NCBI GenBank assembly: GCA_902618245.1
Contig: CACMZR010000008.1
Coordinates: forward strand, 1 to 64,000
DNA from: an uncultured Bacteroidota bacterium
GTDB lineage: Bacteria > Bacteroidota > Bacteroidia > Flavobacteriales > Flavobacteriaceae
Direction of reading: 5' to 3'
DNA length: 64,000 nucleotides
Made by a program: the position numbers and the translations under genes. Position 1 is the stretch's first letter. Every line of letters begins with the position of its first letter. Shown piece after piece: positions 1 through 9,506 of this stretch. Below the pieces are notes generated by a model, which was not told the DNA's origin, did not search any database, and worked only from the letters and a program-made list of their open reading frames with translations.

Positions 1-925
1 CAAATAAAGCAACAATAGTTTTTCCTGATCCAACATCACCCTGAAGTAATCTATTCATTTGCCTCCCTGATCCCATATCCTCGCGTATTTCCCTTATGAC
101 TCTTTTTTGAGCACTGGTTAATTGATATGGTAATTGGTGATTATAAAAGTTTTTCAGTGTGCTTCCAATTTCTGAAAATAAAAAACCCTTTATTTTCCTC
201 TTCCTTTGTTGATTTTTTAGAATTAATTGCAATTGGATATAAGTTAATTCTTCAAATTTGAGTCTAATTTGTGCTTGGCTCAATTTTTTTTGAGAAGTAG
301 GAAAATGTATTTCTTTTAAAGCAACATTTTTATCAATTAGTTTGTAATAATCTAGGACATATTTTGGTAAAGTTTCCGAAAAAAAATTCCCACCCATTTC
401 AATCAAATTTAAGACCAACTTTTGAATAACTCTCTGCGATATACCGCTTCTGATTAATTTTTCTGTTGATGGATATATTGGATAAAATAATTTTTTAATT
501 GATTTATTAAAATTTACTTCTAATTCCATTTCAGGATGTGGCATACTAACATAACCTTTAAACCAATTAAGTCTTCCAAAGATTATATATGATTGATTAA
601 TTTTTAAATTTTCTCTTATCCATTTGTAGCCCCTAAACCAAACCAAGTCCATTTTGCCAGATGTATCTTCAAAATGTGCTACCATTCTCTTACCTCTTTT
701 TTGTTGTAAAATCTCTATCTGAGTAATTTTTCCCTTAATTTGAACCTCAGAATTATTTTTTGGAAGCTCATTTATTAGATGGAACTGACTCCTATCTATA
801 TAACGATTTGGAAAAAAATGTAACAAATCATCAATGGTTGTTATTTTAAGTTCCTCTTTAAGAAGACGAGCACGTTCAGGACCAACACCTTTCAAATATT
901 CAATGGATTTTTGTTTTTCACTCAT
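1..925 (-). CDS. recG: ATP-dependent DNA helicase RecG (N-terminal part, cut by window edge)
   Basis: The reverse strand reads from an ATG at 925 (MSEKQKSIEYLKGVGPERA) without a stop to the window edge, about 308 residues. The start has the RecG wedge and OB-fold region: the helix-hairpin-like KGVGPERARLL, then LLHFFPNRYIDR. Near the edge the helicase core begins with QLTSAQKRVIREI and the Walker A motif GDVGSGKT. RecG remodels stalled replication forks and branched recombination intermediates. The C-terminal helicase motifs lie outside the window. It is divergent from the uvrD-type helicase across a gap of about 100 bases. The translation was made by eye, but the motif order is typical. Confidence 0.93.
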   Translation of the reverse strand, partial: MSEKQKSIEYLKGVGPERARLLKEELKITTIDDLLHFFPNRYIDRSQFHLINELPKNNSEVQIKGKITQIEILQQKRGKRMVAHFEDTSGKMDLVWFRGYKWIRENLKINQSYIIFGRLNWFKGYVSMPHPEMELEVNFNKSIKKLFYPIYPSTEKLIRSGISQRVIQKLVLNLIEMGGNFFSETLPKYVLDYYKLIDKNVALKEIHFPTSQKKLSQAQIRLKFEELTYIQLQLILKNQQRKRKIKGFLFSEIGSTLKNFYNHQLPYQLTSAQKRVIREIREDMGSGRQMNRLLQGDVGSGKTIVALF

Positions 926-1028
926 TCGAAAGTGTTTTTTGATTATAATCAGTATAAATATGAATATACAATGTTTATAATAAATAAGTAAAACTGATCA
1001 ACTAGATAAACGAAATAGTTATTTTTAA

Positions 1029-3350
1029 ATGTTGATGAAAAACGAACTTAAAATAAATCTAGATACATTAAATGATGCCCAAAGGAAACCCACTTTACAT
1101 AAAGATGGCCCTCTTATTGTAATAGCAGGTGCTGGTTCAGGTAAAACAAGAGTACTTACATATAGAATTGCTTACTTATTGTCCCAAGGAGTCGATTCGT
1201 TCTCAATTTTAGCTTTAACATTTACTAATAAAGCTGCAAGAGAAATGAAATCCCGTATTGGGGAGCTTGTGGGTGAAAGTGAAGCAAAAAATCTCTGGAT
1301 GGGTACTTTTCATTCAGTTTTTGCACGGTTGTTAAGATCTGAAGCAGAAAAGCTTGGATTTCCCTCTAATTTTACAATCTACGACACTCAAGACTCGGAT
1401 AGATTAATTGCATCTATAATCAAGGAGATGGGTCTTGACAAAGATCTATACAAGTATAAACAAATAAGGACTAGAATTTCTTCATTTAAAAATAGTCTTA
1501 TTACAGTTAACGCCTACAATGATAATCCTGAAATACAAGAAGCAGACAAAATGATGCGAAGACCTGAAACAGGAGCAATATATAAAGAGTATGTTACAAG
1601 ATGCTTTAAAGCTGGAGCCATGGATTTCGATGATCTACTTTTAAAGACAAATGAGTTACTTAACCTTTATCCTGATGTTCTCGCTAAATATCAAGAACGG
1701 TTTAGATATATTTTGGTGGATGAATATCAAGACACAAATCATTCTCAATATTTAATTGTTAGGGCTTTAGCTGATCGTTATCAAAATATTTGTGTTGTAG
1801 GTGACGATGCACAAAGCATCTACGCCTTTAGAGGTGCTAATATTAGTAATATATTAAATTTTCAAAATGACTATCCTGATGTAACACTTTACCGTTTAGA
1901 ACAAAATTATAGGTCGACAAAAAATATTGTTAATGCAGCAAATTCAATTATAAGCCATAACAAAAATAAAATTGAAAAGATCGTATGGACATCAAATGAA
2001 ATGGGATCATTAATTGATATTAATCAATTACCTACAGATTCTGACGAAGGCCGTCACGTAGCCTCCAATATATTTGAATTTAAAATGCGGGAACAATTAA
2101 AAAACAGCGATTTTGTTGTATTATATAGAACCAATGCACAGTCTAGAGCTATAGAAGACGCCCTTAGAAAACGAGAAATTGCATACAAAATATATGGGGG
2201 ATTATCATTTTATCAGCGTAAGGAAATAAAAGATGTCATGGCTTATTTAAGATTAGTTATTAATAACAAAGATGAAGAAAGCCTTAAACGTATAATTAAT
2301 TATCCTGCCCGAGGTATAGGCCAAACTACTATTAATAAACTTATAGTTGCATCGAAAAAATACAATATTACTCTATTTGATGCCATTAAAAAAGCTAAAG
2401 AAATAAACTTAAATATTAATCATGGAACTACCAATAAGTTAGAAAACTTTGTTACTCTTATTGAACGTTTTCAAATTGAAAATGAGTTATTAGATGCATT
2501 TGAAATTACTGATTTAATAATTAAAAAGATTGGAATTTTAACGGAATTAAAAAATGATGCTACTCCTGAGAATATTTCTAAAATAGAAAACATAGAAGAA
2601 TTGCTAAATGGTATTCGTGATTTTACCGAAGGTCAGAAAGAACTTTCAGATGCATCAGGAAATCTTGACGAATTTTTAGAGGATGTAGCATTGATAACTG
2701 ACTTGGATAATAAAGATGATGCAAACTCAGATAAAGTTTCACTTATGACTATTCACCTTGCCAAAGGACTTGAGTTTCCGTATGTATTTGTTGTTGGTTT
2801 AGAAGAAGATTTATTTCCTTCAGCTTTAAGCCTAAATACAAGAGCAGAATTAGAAGAAGAGCGTAGATTATTTTATGTTGCATTAACTCGAGCTAAAAAA
2901 AGAGCTTTTTTGTCATATACCCTTTCTCGTTATCGTTGGGGGAAATTAATTGATGCTGAACCCAGTCGGTTTATTGATGAGATTGATAAAGATTATGTGA
3001 ATCACATTAAAATAAGCAATAATTATAGTTTTAAACCCATAATTGATACTTCAATTTTTGAAAAACGGGAGTCTAGAAAAATTTCTAGAGAGACTAGTGA
3101 AAACAAAATATCTAATCCAAGTATTCAACAGTTAAGCAGATTAAGTAAAATTAGGCAGGAAAATTTGAAAACAGATAATGATATTTCAATAAAAATTAAA
3201 ACGGGAATGAGTGTAGAACATGCCCGTTTTGGACACGGAACTGTTATCAATATTGAAGGCAAGGGAAGTGACAAAAAGGCAATTATTAATTTCCAATCCT
3301 CAGGAGTTAAAAACCTTCTTCTGAGATTTGCAAAGTTAAAAATCAAATAA
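1029..3350 (+). CDS. pcrA: UvrD/PcrA-type superfamily 1 DNA helicase
   Basis: A 773-residue 3'-5' DNA helicase acting in excision repair and replication restart. Visible SF1A motifs: Walker A AGAGSGKT at about 33-40, motif Ia LTFTNKAA at 63-70, Walker B DEYQDTN at 231-237, motif III GDDAQSIYAFRGA at 258-270, motif V TIHLAKGLEFPYVF at about 574 and motif VI YVALTRAKK at about 616. The last 50 residues (GMSVEHARFGHGTV onward) are the small Tudor-like domain that in PcrA contacts RNA polymerase. A second ATG lies two codons downstream (1035) and could be the true start. The stop overlaps the next ATG by one base, so the TsaC-like gene is probably co-transcribed. Confidence 0.95.
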   Translation: MLMKNELKINLDTLNDAQRKPTLHKDGPLIVIAGAGSGKTRVLTYRIAYLLSQGVDSFSILALTFTNKAAREMKSRIGELVGESEAKNLWMGTFHSVFARLLRSEAEKLGFPSNFTIYDTQDSDRLIASIIKEMGLDKDLYKYKQIRTRISSFKNSLITVNAYNDNPEIQEADKMMRRPETGAIYKEYVTRCFKAGAMDFDDLLLKTNELLNLYPDVLAKYQERFRYILVDEYQDTNHSQYLIVRALADRYQNICVVGDDAQSIYAFRGANISNILNFQNDYPDVTLYRLEQNYRSTKNIVNAANSIISHNKNKIEKIVWTSNEMGSLIDINQLPTDSDEGRHVASNIFEFKMREQLKNSDFVVLYRTNAQSRAIEDALRKREIAYKIYGGLSFYQRKEIKDVMAYLRLVINNKDEESLKRIINYPARGIGQTTINKLIVASKKYNITLFDAIKKAKEINLNINHGTTNKLENFVTLIERFQIENELLDAFEITDLIIKKIGILTELKNDATPENISKIENIEELLNGIRDFTEGQKELSDASGNLDEFLEDVALITDLDNKDDANSDKVSLMTIHLAKGLEFPYVFVVGLEEDLFPSALSLNTRAELEEERRLFYVALTRAKKRAFLSYTLSRYRWGKLIDAEPSRFIDEIDKDYVNHIKISNNYSFKPIIDTSIFEKRESRKISRETSENKISNPSIQQLSRLSKIRQENLKTDNDISIKIKTGMSVEHARFGHGTVINIEGKGSDKKAIINFQSSGVKNLLLRFAKLKIK

Positions 3351-3991
3351 TGTCATTAAATAAACTGAGAAATTTTTATTCAAAAAGACCAAATTCAAAA
3401 TATATAATCGAAGCAAAAGAGGTTTTAGAAAATGGTGGCATTATAATTTTTCCAACAGATACTGTATATGCACTTGGCTGCCTTTCAAATCAAAAGGAAA
3501 GATTGAAGGATATTGCTAAAATTAAAGGAAAAAAATTAGAGCATGCACCCTTAAGTTTTTTATTTAGTGATATTCGCTCATTGTCATCGTTCGTATCACC
3601 TATGGATTCAAAAACATTCAGATTTATTAAAAGCATGTTACCTGGCCCATATGCCTTCATTATGGAAGCAGCAAAAAAGCTTCCTAGACCTTTTGAAAAA
3701 AGGAAAACTGTTGGTGTCAGAATACCAGACCATTCAATACTAAAATCATTGTTGCCAATTTTAAGTTCACCAATTGTGTCTACCTCAATTCATGATCCCG
3801 ATAAAATTTTGGATTACACTACAGATCCTGAAATATTATTTGAAAAATGGAATTCAGAAATTGATCTTATGCTTTCTGATGGTTATGGAAAAAATATTCC
3901 GTCAACTGTAATTGATTTAACTAAAGTTCCTTATGAAATTATTCGGAAAGGAGCAGGTGATATTCCAAAAAATCTTTTAATTAATTTATAA
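3350..3991 (+). CDS. L-threonylcarbamoyladenylate synthase (TsaC/Sua5/YciO family)
   Basis: A 213-residue YrdC-fold protein. The nucleotide-binding start is clear (GGIIIFPTDTVYALGC at about 29-44), followed by the KGKKLEHAPL loop, LPGPYAFIM and VGVRIPDH, and near the end STVIDLT and a closing IRKGAGD, all typical of the family. The family makes threonylcarbamoyl-AMP from threonine, bicarbonate and ATP, the first step of tRNA t6A synthesis. Length fits single-domain TsaC/YciO proteins rather than the longer Sua5. The ATG overlaps the stop of the upstream helicase gene. TsaE, a later t6A factor, is encoded nearby at 6256-6669. Some YciO-like members may not have the TsaC activity, so the symbol is left blank. 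Confidence 0.88.
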   Translation: MSLNKLRNFYSKRPNSKYIIEAKEVLENGGIIIFPTDTVYALGCLSNQKERLKDIAKIKGKKLEHAPLSFLFSDIRSLSSFVSPMDSKTFRFIKSMLPGPYAFIMEAAKKLPRPFEKRKTVGVRIPDHSILKSLLPILSSPIVSTSIHDPDKILDYTTDPEILFEKWNSEIDLMLSDGYGKNIPSTVIDLTKVPYEIIRKGAGDIPKNLLINL

Positions 3992-4058
3992 TCGACGTTC
4001 ATGAACAATCCTTCATTTTAAAATGTGCGAGAACAAATAAAAAAACATTTCTGTGATA

Positions 4059-4700
4059 ATGGAAGACTCCATAAAACATCAAGGTTTAAGAAGACATTTA
4101 GTTGAGCTTCTTAAAAGTAAAGGTATAGATTCGAAAAGTGTACTCAAAGCAGTTGGAAGTGTTCCAAGGCAACATTTTATGGACCATAGTCTTATAAATT
4201 TTTCATACGAAGACCAGGCATATCCTATTAGTTCAAATCAAACAATTTCTCAGCCTTTTACAGTTGCTTTCCAAACCCAATTACTAGAAATAGAAACCGA
4301 TAATAAAATTCTCGAAATAGGTACAGGTTCGGGCTATCAAACTGCAATACTTTTAGAATTAAGTTCACAAATTTATACAATTGAGCGTCAGCAAAAGCTA
4401 TTTAAAAAAACGCAAAGATTATTTAAGAGCCTTGGTTTAAGGCCAAAAAAAATAATTTTTGGTGACGGTATTCTTGGCTTAGCCGATGATGCACCTTTTG
4501 ATCGGATTTTAGTCACAGCAGGTGCTTCTCAAGTACCTAAAAATCTTCTTGATCAATTAAAAATAGGAGGTAAATTAGTTATTCCTGTTGGATTGAAGGA
4601 ACAAGAAATGCTAAGATTTACTCGTATTGCTGAAAAAGAGTTTAACAAAGAATCTTTTGGTAAATTTCGTTTTGTACCACTTTTGAATGATAAAAATTAA
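4059..4700 (+). CDS. pcm: Protein-L-isoaspartate O-methyltransferase
   Basis: A 213-residue SAM-dependent methyltransferase that repairs isoaspartyl residues in aged proteins. Family signatures: HQGLRRHLVELL at the start, VPRQHFMDH, the ISSNQTISQPFTVAF substrate loop, and the SAM-binding motif LEIGTGSGYQTAIL, then DGILGLADDAPFDRILVTAGA and the LKIGGKLVIPVG strand. A GTG two codons upstream (4053) is an alternative start; I chose the ATG at 4059 because family members begin close to the HQGLR motif. It follows the TsaC-like gene by about 70 bases. Confidence 0.94.
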   Translation: MEDSIKHQGLRRHLVELLKSKGIDSKSVLKAVGSVPRQHFMDHSLINFSYEDQAYPISSNQTISQPFTVAFQTQLLEIETDNKILEIGTGSGYQTAILLELSSQIYTIERQQKLFKKTQRLFKSLGLRPKKIIFGDGILGLADDAPFDRILVTAGASQVPKNLLDQLKIGGKLVIPVGLKEQEMLRFTRIAEKEFNKESFGKFRFVPLLNDKN

Positions 4701-4731
4701 ATTAAACCTTTATGATATAGTTTTTTACTAA

Positions 4732-5901
4732 ATGAATTTTCAGAATACCGAAATAGCATATAAACTGAAGTCAAACAAACAACTTTTAAGGAGTCTATTA
4801 ATTTTTAGACTTATTTCAAGTAGAACCCTTGTATCAGTTTTTACAAAAATTATTTCATTGTCATTAAAACTTAATTTACCGATATCAGGTATTTTAAATA
4901 AAACAGTATTTAAACAGTTTTGTGCTGGAATTGATGAAAAAGATTCAATTCAAGTTGTGAGAAAATTAAAAAAATTGAATGTAAAGTCTTATATGCATTA
5001 TGCTTCGGAAGGGAATAAATCAGAAAATGATTTTAATAATAATTTAAAGATTATAAAAGACACTATTAACATAACTAATAAAGATGCCGCATTACCATTT
5101 ACTGTATTTAAGGCATCGAGCCTAGGAAAGTTTAATCTTTTTGAAAAAAAAAGTTCAGGCTCTGCTTTATCGCAATTAGAAGAACAATTATGGAATAAAA
5201 CTATTAATAGAATCAAATCATGTTGTAAACACGCTGCCAGTCAAAATGTTAAAATTTTTATTGACGCTGAAGAATCTTGGATCCAACCCATAATTGATGA
5301 AATTGCAGAAAGTTTAATGGAAAAATTCAATAAAGAAAAGACTATTATTTACACAACTCTTCAAATGTATAGAAAAGATCGTCTTAAATATTTAAATAAA
5401 TTAATTCAAAATTCAATCAAAAAAAAATATAATCTCGGATTCAAATTAGTTAGAGGTGCTTATATGGAAAAAGAAAATGAAAGGGCTTCTAAAAGCGGTC
5501 TCCCATCGCCGATATTTGAAAACAAAAATCTAACCGATTTAAGTTTTAATAATGCTTTAGATAAAATACTTCTAAACATAGAACGATGTGATCTTTTTGT
5601 TGGAACTCACTGTGAAAAAAGTATCATAAAAATTCTGAAATGGATGAAAGAAAATAAAATATCAAATGGTTATAAAAAAATATGGTTTTCGCAGTTATTT
5701 GGGATGGCCGATCATATATCATTTAACCTTGCATCTCGTGGGTATCAAGTAGTAAAATATGTCCCTTATGGTCCAATAAAACAAGTAGTTCCCTATTTAA
5801 TTAGAAGGGCAGAGGAAAATACATCGATTAATAGTCAATTACCTAAAGAAATAAATCTTATAAAAAGGGAAATAAAAAGGCGAAAATTTAATGCAATTTG
5901 A
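4732..5901 (+). CDS. Proline dehydrogenase (monofunctional)
   Basis: A 389-residue FAD-dependent proline dehydrogenase, the first step of proline catabolism (proline to pyrroline-5-carboxylate, electrons to quinone). The PRODH barrel shows LKKLNVKSYMHYASEG, FIDAEESWIQP, TTLQMYRKDR, GFKLVRGAYMEKE, FVGTHCEKS, FSQLFGMADHISF and the C-terminal VKYVPYGPIKQVVPYLIRRAEEN with the paired arginines that bind the proline carboxylate. It lacks the fused pyrroline-5-carboxylate dehydrogenase of proteobacterial PutA, as is usual in Bacteroidota. No partner P5C dehydrogenase gene is adjacent. The 3' end overlaps the convergent small gene at 5888 by 14 bases. Confidence 0.95.
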   Translation: MNFQNTEIAYKLKSNKQLLRSLLIFRLISSRTLVSVFTKIISLSLKLNLPISGILNKTVFKQFCAGIDEKDSIQVVRKLKKLNVKSYMHYASEGNKSENDFNNNLKIIKDTINITNKDAALPFTVFKASSLGKFNLFEKKSSGSALSQLEEQLWNKTINRIKSCCKHAASQNVKIFIDAEESWIQPIIDEIAESLMEKFNKEKTIIYTTLQMYRKDRLKYLNKLIQNSIKKKYNLGFKLVRGAYMEKENERASKSGLPSPIFENKNLTDLSFNNALDKILLNIERCDLFVGTHCEKSIIKILKWMKENKISNGYKKIWFSQLFGMADHISFNLASRGYQVVKYVPYGPIKQVVPYLIRRAEENTSINSQLPKEINLIKREIKRRKFNAI

Positions 5902-6247
5902 AGTCAATTATTTTTATTGTTTTAGGACAATTTGCGATTTCCAAATAAAAATTATTTTCTAAATCTAAATCTATAAAATATGTTCGACACGAATCTTTTT
6001 TTGTATTACTCTTAGAAAAGTTTATGACACCAACATTTATTAATGATCTAATAAGACTATCACTTAAAAATATTTTATTATTATCATTCGGAGAAAAAGC
6101 AATTTTCTTTTGAAGTAAATTATTTTTTACTCTTGCTGAAGGACCATAGTTACAGCTTGTTTTTTTTCCGCTAAATACAAATCCTAAAAAAATTAGGCCA
6201 ACTGAAAAGCCTCCTAAATAGTAACCAAAACGATCAATAACTCTCAT
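5888..6247 (-). CDS. Small membrane-anchored protein, DUF4258-like
   Basis: A 119-residue protein starting MRVIDRFGYYLGGFSVGLIFLGFVF, a single N-terminal membrane segment followed by GKKTSCNYGPSARVKNNL and a soluble tail containing KDSCRTYFIDL. I recall similar short proteins in flavobacteria annotated as DUF4258, but this is from memory and the function is unknown. It is the last gene of the reverse run porX-tsaE-this gene, with 8-base gaps, so it is probably co-transcribed with them. Its end overlaps the convergent proline dehydrogenase by 14 bases. Confidence 0.75.
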   Translation of the reverse strand: MRVIDRFGYYLGGFSVGLIFLGFVFSGKKTSCNYGPSARVKNNLLQKKIAFSPNDNNKIFLSDSLIRSLINVGVINFSKSNTKKDSCRTYFIDLDLENNFYLEIANCPKTIKIIDFKLH

Positions 6248-6255
6248 TCATAATA

Positions 6256-6669
6256 TTATTTACCGTTTAATGAAAATATTCTTCTAGTATTATCATTTAA
6301 AACTTTAAGAATATAATGATCATAATTTAATGGAAGATGATTTTCAATTTTTTCTGCCCATTCTAGAAAACACACATTACCTGATTCTAAATATTCCTCA
6401 ATACCAATATCTAATGCTTCATTTGAATTTTGAAGCCTATAAAAATCAAAATGATATATTGGACCATTAGTAGATTGGTAGGTATTTATAAGAGAGAATG
6501 TTGGGCTTGTGATGACTTCTTTCACCCCTAATTGCATACAAATATTTGAAATTATTTTTGTTTTACCCGCACCCATTTTTCCATCAATTCTAACTACAGT
6601 TGTTTTTATATTATCAATAATCAACTTACTTGCTTTGTTAATATTATCCAAATTATAAACATATTCCAT
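6256..6669 (-). CDS. tsaE: tRNA threonylcarbamoyladenosine biosynthesis ATPase TsaE
   Basis: A 137-residue P-loop ATPase that drives the TsaBDE complex in tRNA t6A formation. Walker A is GKMGAGKT at residues 30-37. The switch region SPTFSLINTYQ, the strand IYHFDFYRLQN, the EALDIGIEEYLESGNVCFLEWAEKIENHLP block with its Glu and invariant Trp, all match TsaE. Length is normal. It sits between porX and the small membrane protein with 8-base gaps on each side. The TsaC-like enzyme acting earlier in the same pathway lies about 2.3 kb away on the other strand. Confidence 0.95.
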   Translation of the reverse strand: MEYVYNLDNINKASKLIIDNIKTTVVRIDGKMGAGKTKIISNICMQLGVKEVITSPTFSLINTYQSTNGPIYHFDFYRLQNSNEALDIGIEEYLESGNVCFLEWAEKIENHLPLNYDHYILKVLNDNTRRIFSLNGK

Positions 6670-6677
6670 ACTAAAAT

Positions 6678-8231
6678 TTATTTAATCTTAGGATTTAATT
6701 GGACAAATGGAATAATCATTTCTTCAAGTGAAACACCTCCATGCTGGAAAGTATTTTTAAAAAAATTCGCATAATGATTGAAATTGTTCTTGTAAACAAA
6801 ATAATTATTTTGGTTAGCAAAAATGTATTCACTATTGATAGAAGTACTTGGTAAGCCTAAAAGACTGGGATCTTTTAGGCTTAAAACATCCTTAGAATCA
6901 TATGTTATACTTCTTCCTGTTTTATAGCGAAGGTTTAAACTTGTTTCTTTATCGCCTATTACAGGACTTGGTTTTTTTACATTAATAGTTCCGTGATCAG
7001 TTGTAAGAAGTAATTGAAAACCCAATTCAGCTGATTTATTTAGTATTTTTTTTAGTTGACTATTTCTAAACCAGCTTAAGGTTAGTGATCTATATGCCTT
7101 ATTGTCAGGTGCTAATTCTTTTATAATTTCCATTTCTGTTTTGGCATGTGAAATCATATCTACAAAGTTGTAAACAATAACTGTCAGATTATCTCGTAAA
7201 TAATTTTGTAAATTTTTTAAGAGTTGCTGACTTTGAACTAACTGGGTTATTTTATGAAAACTAAAAATAATGTTAGTATTTAGTCGTTTGATTTGTTCTC
7301 TTAGTAGATCTTCCTCAAAAAGATTTTTCCCACCTTCTTCATGATCAAATTTCCACCACTTAGGGAATTTATTTTGAATCTCAATTGGTTTTAAGCCAGA
7401 AAAAATAGCATTTCTAGAGTATTGCGTTGCTGTAGGCAAAATACTGAAATATTTTATTTCGCTTTCTATTGAGTAAGAGGTAATTAATTCTTCACGAATG
7501 ATATGCCACTGGTCTAGTCTAAGGTTATCAATTACCAACAAAATAGTTGGTTTATATTCTTTTAGCTTAGGAATAACTAATTTTTTAAATAAATCATGTG
7601 ACAAAATCGGCCCATTGTTGCTATTGATCCAATCTAAATAATTACATTCTATAAATTTTCCAAAAAGTGAATTAGACTCTATTTTTTGTGATTCAAATAT
7701 CTCAAGCATACTTGGATCTTCGAGTGATTCTAATTCTAATTCCCAATAAACTAATTTTTCAAAATGATTTATCCAATCTTGATAGCTTTCTAGTGAATGG
7801 AGTTCTTGTGTTAATCTTCCAAATTCTTTTTGGTAATTTTCAATTGTTTTTTCAGCAATTAAATCCTTATGTCTCAATATTTTTTTCAAAGAAAGAAGAA
7901 TTTGATTTGGATTAACAGGCTTGATTAAATAATCAGATATTTTTTCACCTATTGCATCTTCCATTATTTTTTCTTCCTCATTTTTTGTAATCATTATTAC
8001 AGGAAGTTGGGGTTTTATAGTTTTTATTGATTGCAATGTTTCTATGCCACTGAGTCCAGGCATATTTTCATCTAATAAAATTACATCAAATTCAATCGTT
8101 TTAATAAGATCCAATGCATCTTGGCCGTTTGTCGCTCCAGTTGTTTCATAACCACGGCTATTTAAAAAAAGAAAATGCGGTTTTAAATTTTCAACTTCAT
8201 CATCTACCCATAAAACTCTAATCTTATTCAT
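6678..8231 (-). CDS. porX: PorX-type response regulator with PglZ domain
   Basis: A 517-residue two-domain regulator. Residues 1-125 form a CheY-like receiver: acidic pair D10/D11 in LWVDDE, predicted phospho-acceptor D54 in ILLDENMPG, and MITKNEEE with T82/K83. The rest is a PglZ domain of the alkaline-phosphatase superfamily, with TILLVIDNLRLDQWHII near residue 230 and LLTTDHGTINVKKPSPV near 408. PorX partners the PorY kinase to control type IX secretion in Bacteroidota, and its PglZ domain has reported phosphodiesterase activity. No type IX secretion structural gene is in the window. It heads the operon with tsaE and the small membrane protein, and starts only 10 bases from the divergent HD gene. 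Confidence 0.93.
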   Translation of the reverse strand: MNKIRVLWVDDEVENLKPHFLFLNSRGYETTGATNGQDALDLIKTIEFDVILLDENMPGLSGIETLQSIKTIKPQLPVIMITKNEEEKIMEDAIGEKISDYLIKPVNPNQILLSLKKILRHKDLIAEKTIENYQKEFGRLTQELHSLESYQDWINHFEKLVYWELELESLEDPSMLEIFESQKIESNSLFGKFIECNYLDWINSNNGPILSHDLFKKLVIPKLKEYKPTILLVIDNLRLDQWHIIREELITSYSIESEIKYFSILPTATQYSRNAIFSGLKPIEIQNKFPKWWKFDHEEGGKNLFEEDLLREQIKRLNTNIIFSFHKITQLVQSQQLLKNLQNYLRDNLTVIVYNFVDMISHAKTEMEIIKELAPDNKAYRSLTLSWFRNSQLKKILNKSAELGFQLLLTTDHGTINVKKPSPVIGDKETSLNLRYKTGRSITYDSKDVLSLKDPSLLGLPSTSINSEYIFANQNNYFVYKNNFNHYANFFKNTFQHGGVSLEEMIIPFVQLNPKIK

Positions 8232-8241
8232 TATACTATAT

Positions 8242-9489
8242 TTGATAAAAGAAATTTTTTATTTTTTGCACTTCAATAAAACATTATTTAATGATCCAAT
8301 TTATGGATTTATTTCTATAGAAAGTAAGTTAATCTTAGAACTAATTAATCATAAATTTTTTCAGAGATTACGAAGAATTTCTCAGATGGGCTTGTCAAAC
8401 TTAGTATATCCTGGAGCACACCATACACGTTTTGAACATGCATTAGGATCTCTTCATCTTATGCAAAAAGTTATTTACACATTAAAACACAAGGGTGTTT
8501 TGATTTCAAAAGATGAAAATGAAGCAATGCAAATTGCCATTTTATTACATGACATAGGTCATGGACCTTTTTCGCATGCAACTGAAAATATTCTTTTGAA
8601 AGAGATAAATCATGAAATTATTTCACTCAATATAATTAAATTATTAAACGAGGAGATGAAAGGTAAGTTAAGTCTAGCCATTGAAATTTTTACGAACAAG
8701 TATAAAAGAAAATTTATGTATCAACTTGTGTCAGGCCAAATCGATGTGGATCGATTGGATTATCTTAAGCGTGATAGTTTTTATACTGGTGTAGCGGAGG
8801 GAAACATAAATGTAGAACGAATAATAACAATGATGAATGTTGAAAGTGAAAAGCTCGTTTTTGAAAGCAAGGCATTACATTCATTAGAAAAGTTTTTACT
8901 CGCTCGACGTTTAATGTATTGGCAAGTTTATTTGCACAAGACGAGTTTAGCTGCAGAGTTAATATTAGAAAAATTATTTCAGCGTTATCGTGATTTAATT
9001 AATAAAGGATATAATGATGAAAGTACCCCTAAAATAAAAACTCTTATATCATTGAATTTATCAAATCAAAAAATACCAAATGAAATTTTAAATCATTATT
9101 TAGAAATCGAAGATTATGAAGTATTTTTTTTAATTAAAAATTGGCAAAAAAATGATGACGATGTTCTAAGAAATCTTTCAAATCAGTTAATTAAAAGAAG
9201 GCTACCAAAAATTAAAATACAAGACCACCCTTTTACCAAAAATCAAATTGATACTCAACTTCAAAGTCTCAAAAAAAATAGTAATGTTGAAAATCAAAAT
9301 TTTTATGTCTTTACAGGAAGTATTTCAAATCAAACATACAGGTCTGATAATTCACAAATTTTCTTAAAAGATAAAGTGGGAGTGGTAAAACCAATCAATA
9401 AATTAATTGATTATTTAGATTTTAAAGAGTTTTCAGAACCTATTTTTCGGTATTATTTGTGTTATCCAAAGGATATATATTCTTTATAA
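8242..9489 (+). CDS. HD-domain metal-dependent phosphohydrolase (dGTPase-like)
   Basis: A 415-residue HD superfamily hydrolase. Metal-binding motifs: HTRFEHALGSLHLM (H66 region), the HD pair H103-D104 in LLHDIGHGPFSHA, and the later Asp in QIDVDRLDYLKRDS. The family hydrolyses nucleotides such as dGTP, but the substrate of this branch is unknown. No ATG exists near the 5' end. The first in-frame starts are TTG at 8242 and TTG at 8266, and homologous proteins begin near the NDPIYGFI motif (residues 17-24), so a TTG start is required. It precedes lpxD, an order I associate with flavobacteria. Confidence 0.88.
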   Translation: MIKEIFYFLHFNKTLFNDPIYGFISIESKLILELINHKFFQRLRRISQMGLSNLVYPGAHHTRFEHALGSLHLMQKVIYTLKHKGVLISKDENEAMQIAILLHDIGHGPFSHATENILLKEINHEIISLNIIKLLNEEMKGKLSLAIEIFTNKYKRKFMYQLVSGQIDVDRLDYLKRDSFYTGVAEGNINVERIITMMNVESEKLVFESKALHSLEKFLLARRLMYWQVYLHKTSLAAELILEKLFQRYRDLINKGYNDESTPKIKTLISLNLSNQKIPNEILNHYLEIEDYEVFFLIKNWQKNDDDVLRNLSNQLIKRRLPKIKIQDHPFTKNQIDTQLQSLKKNSNVENQNFYVFTGSISNQTYRSDNSQIFLKDKVGVVKPINKLIDYLDFKEFSEPIFRYYLCYPKDIYSL

Positions 9490-9506
9490 ATCATTATTTT
9501 TATTCG

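Noticed and set aside
9459..9506. Upstream extension of LpxD by 16 codons
   Set aside because: The extension overlaps the end of the HD gene and has no match to the LpxD N-terminus, which begins at the ATG at 9507.
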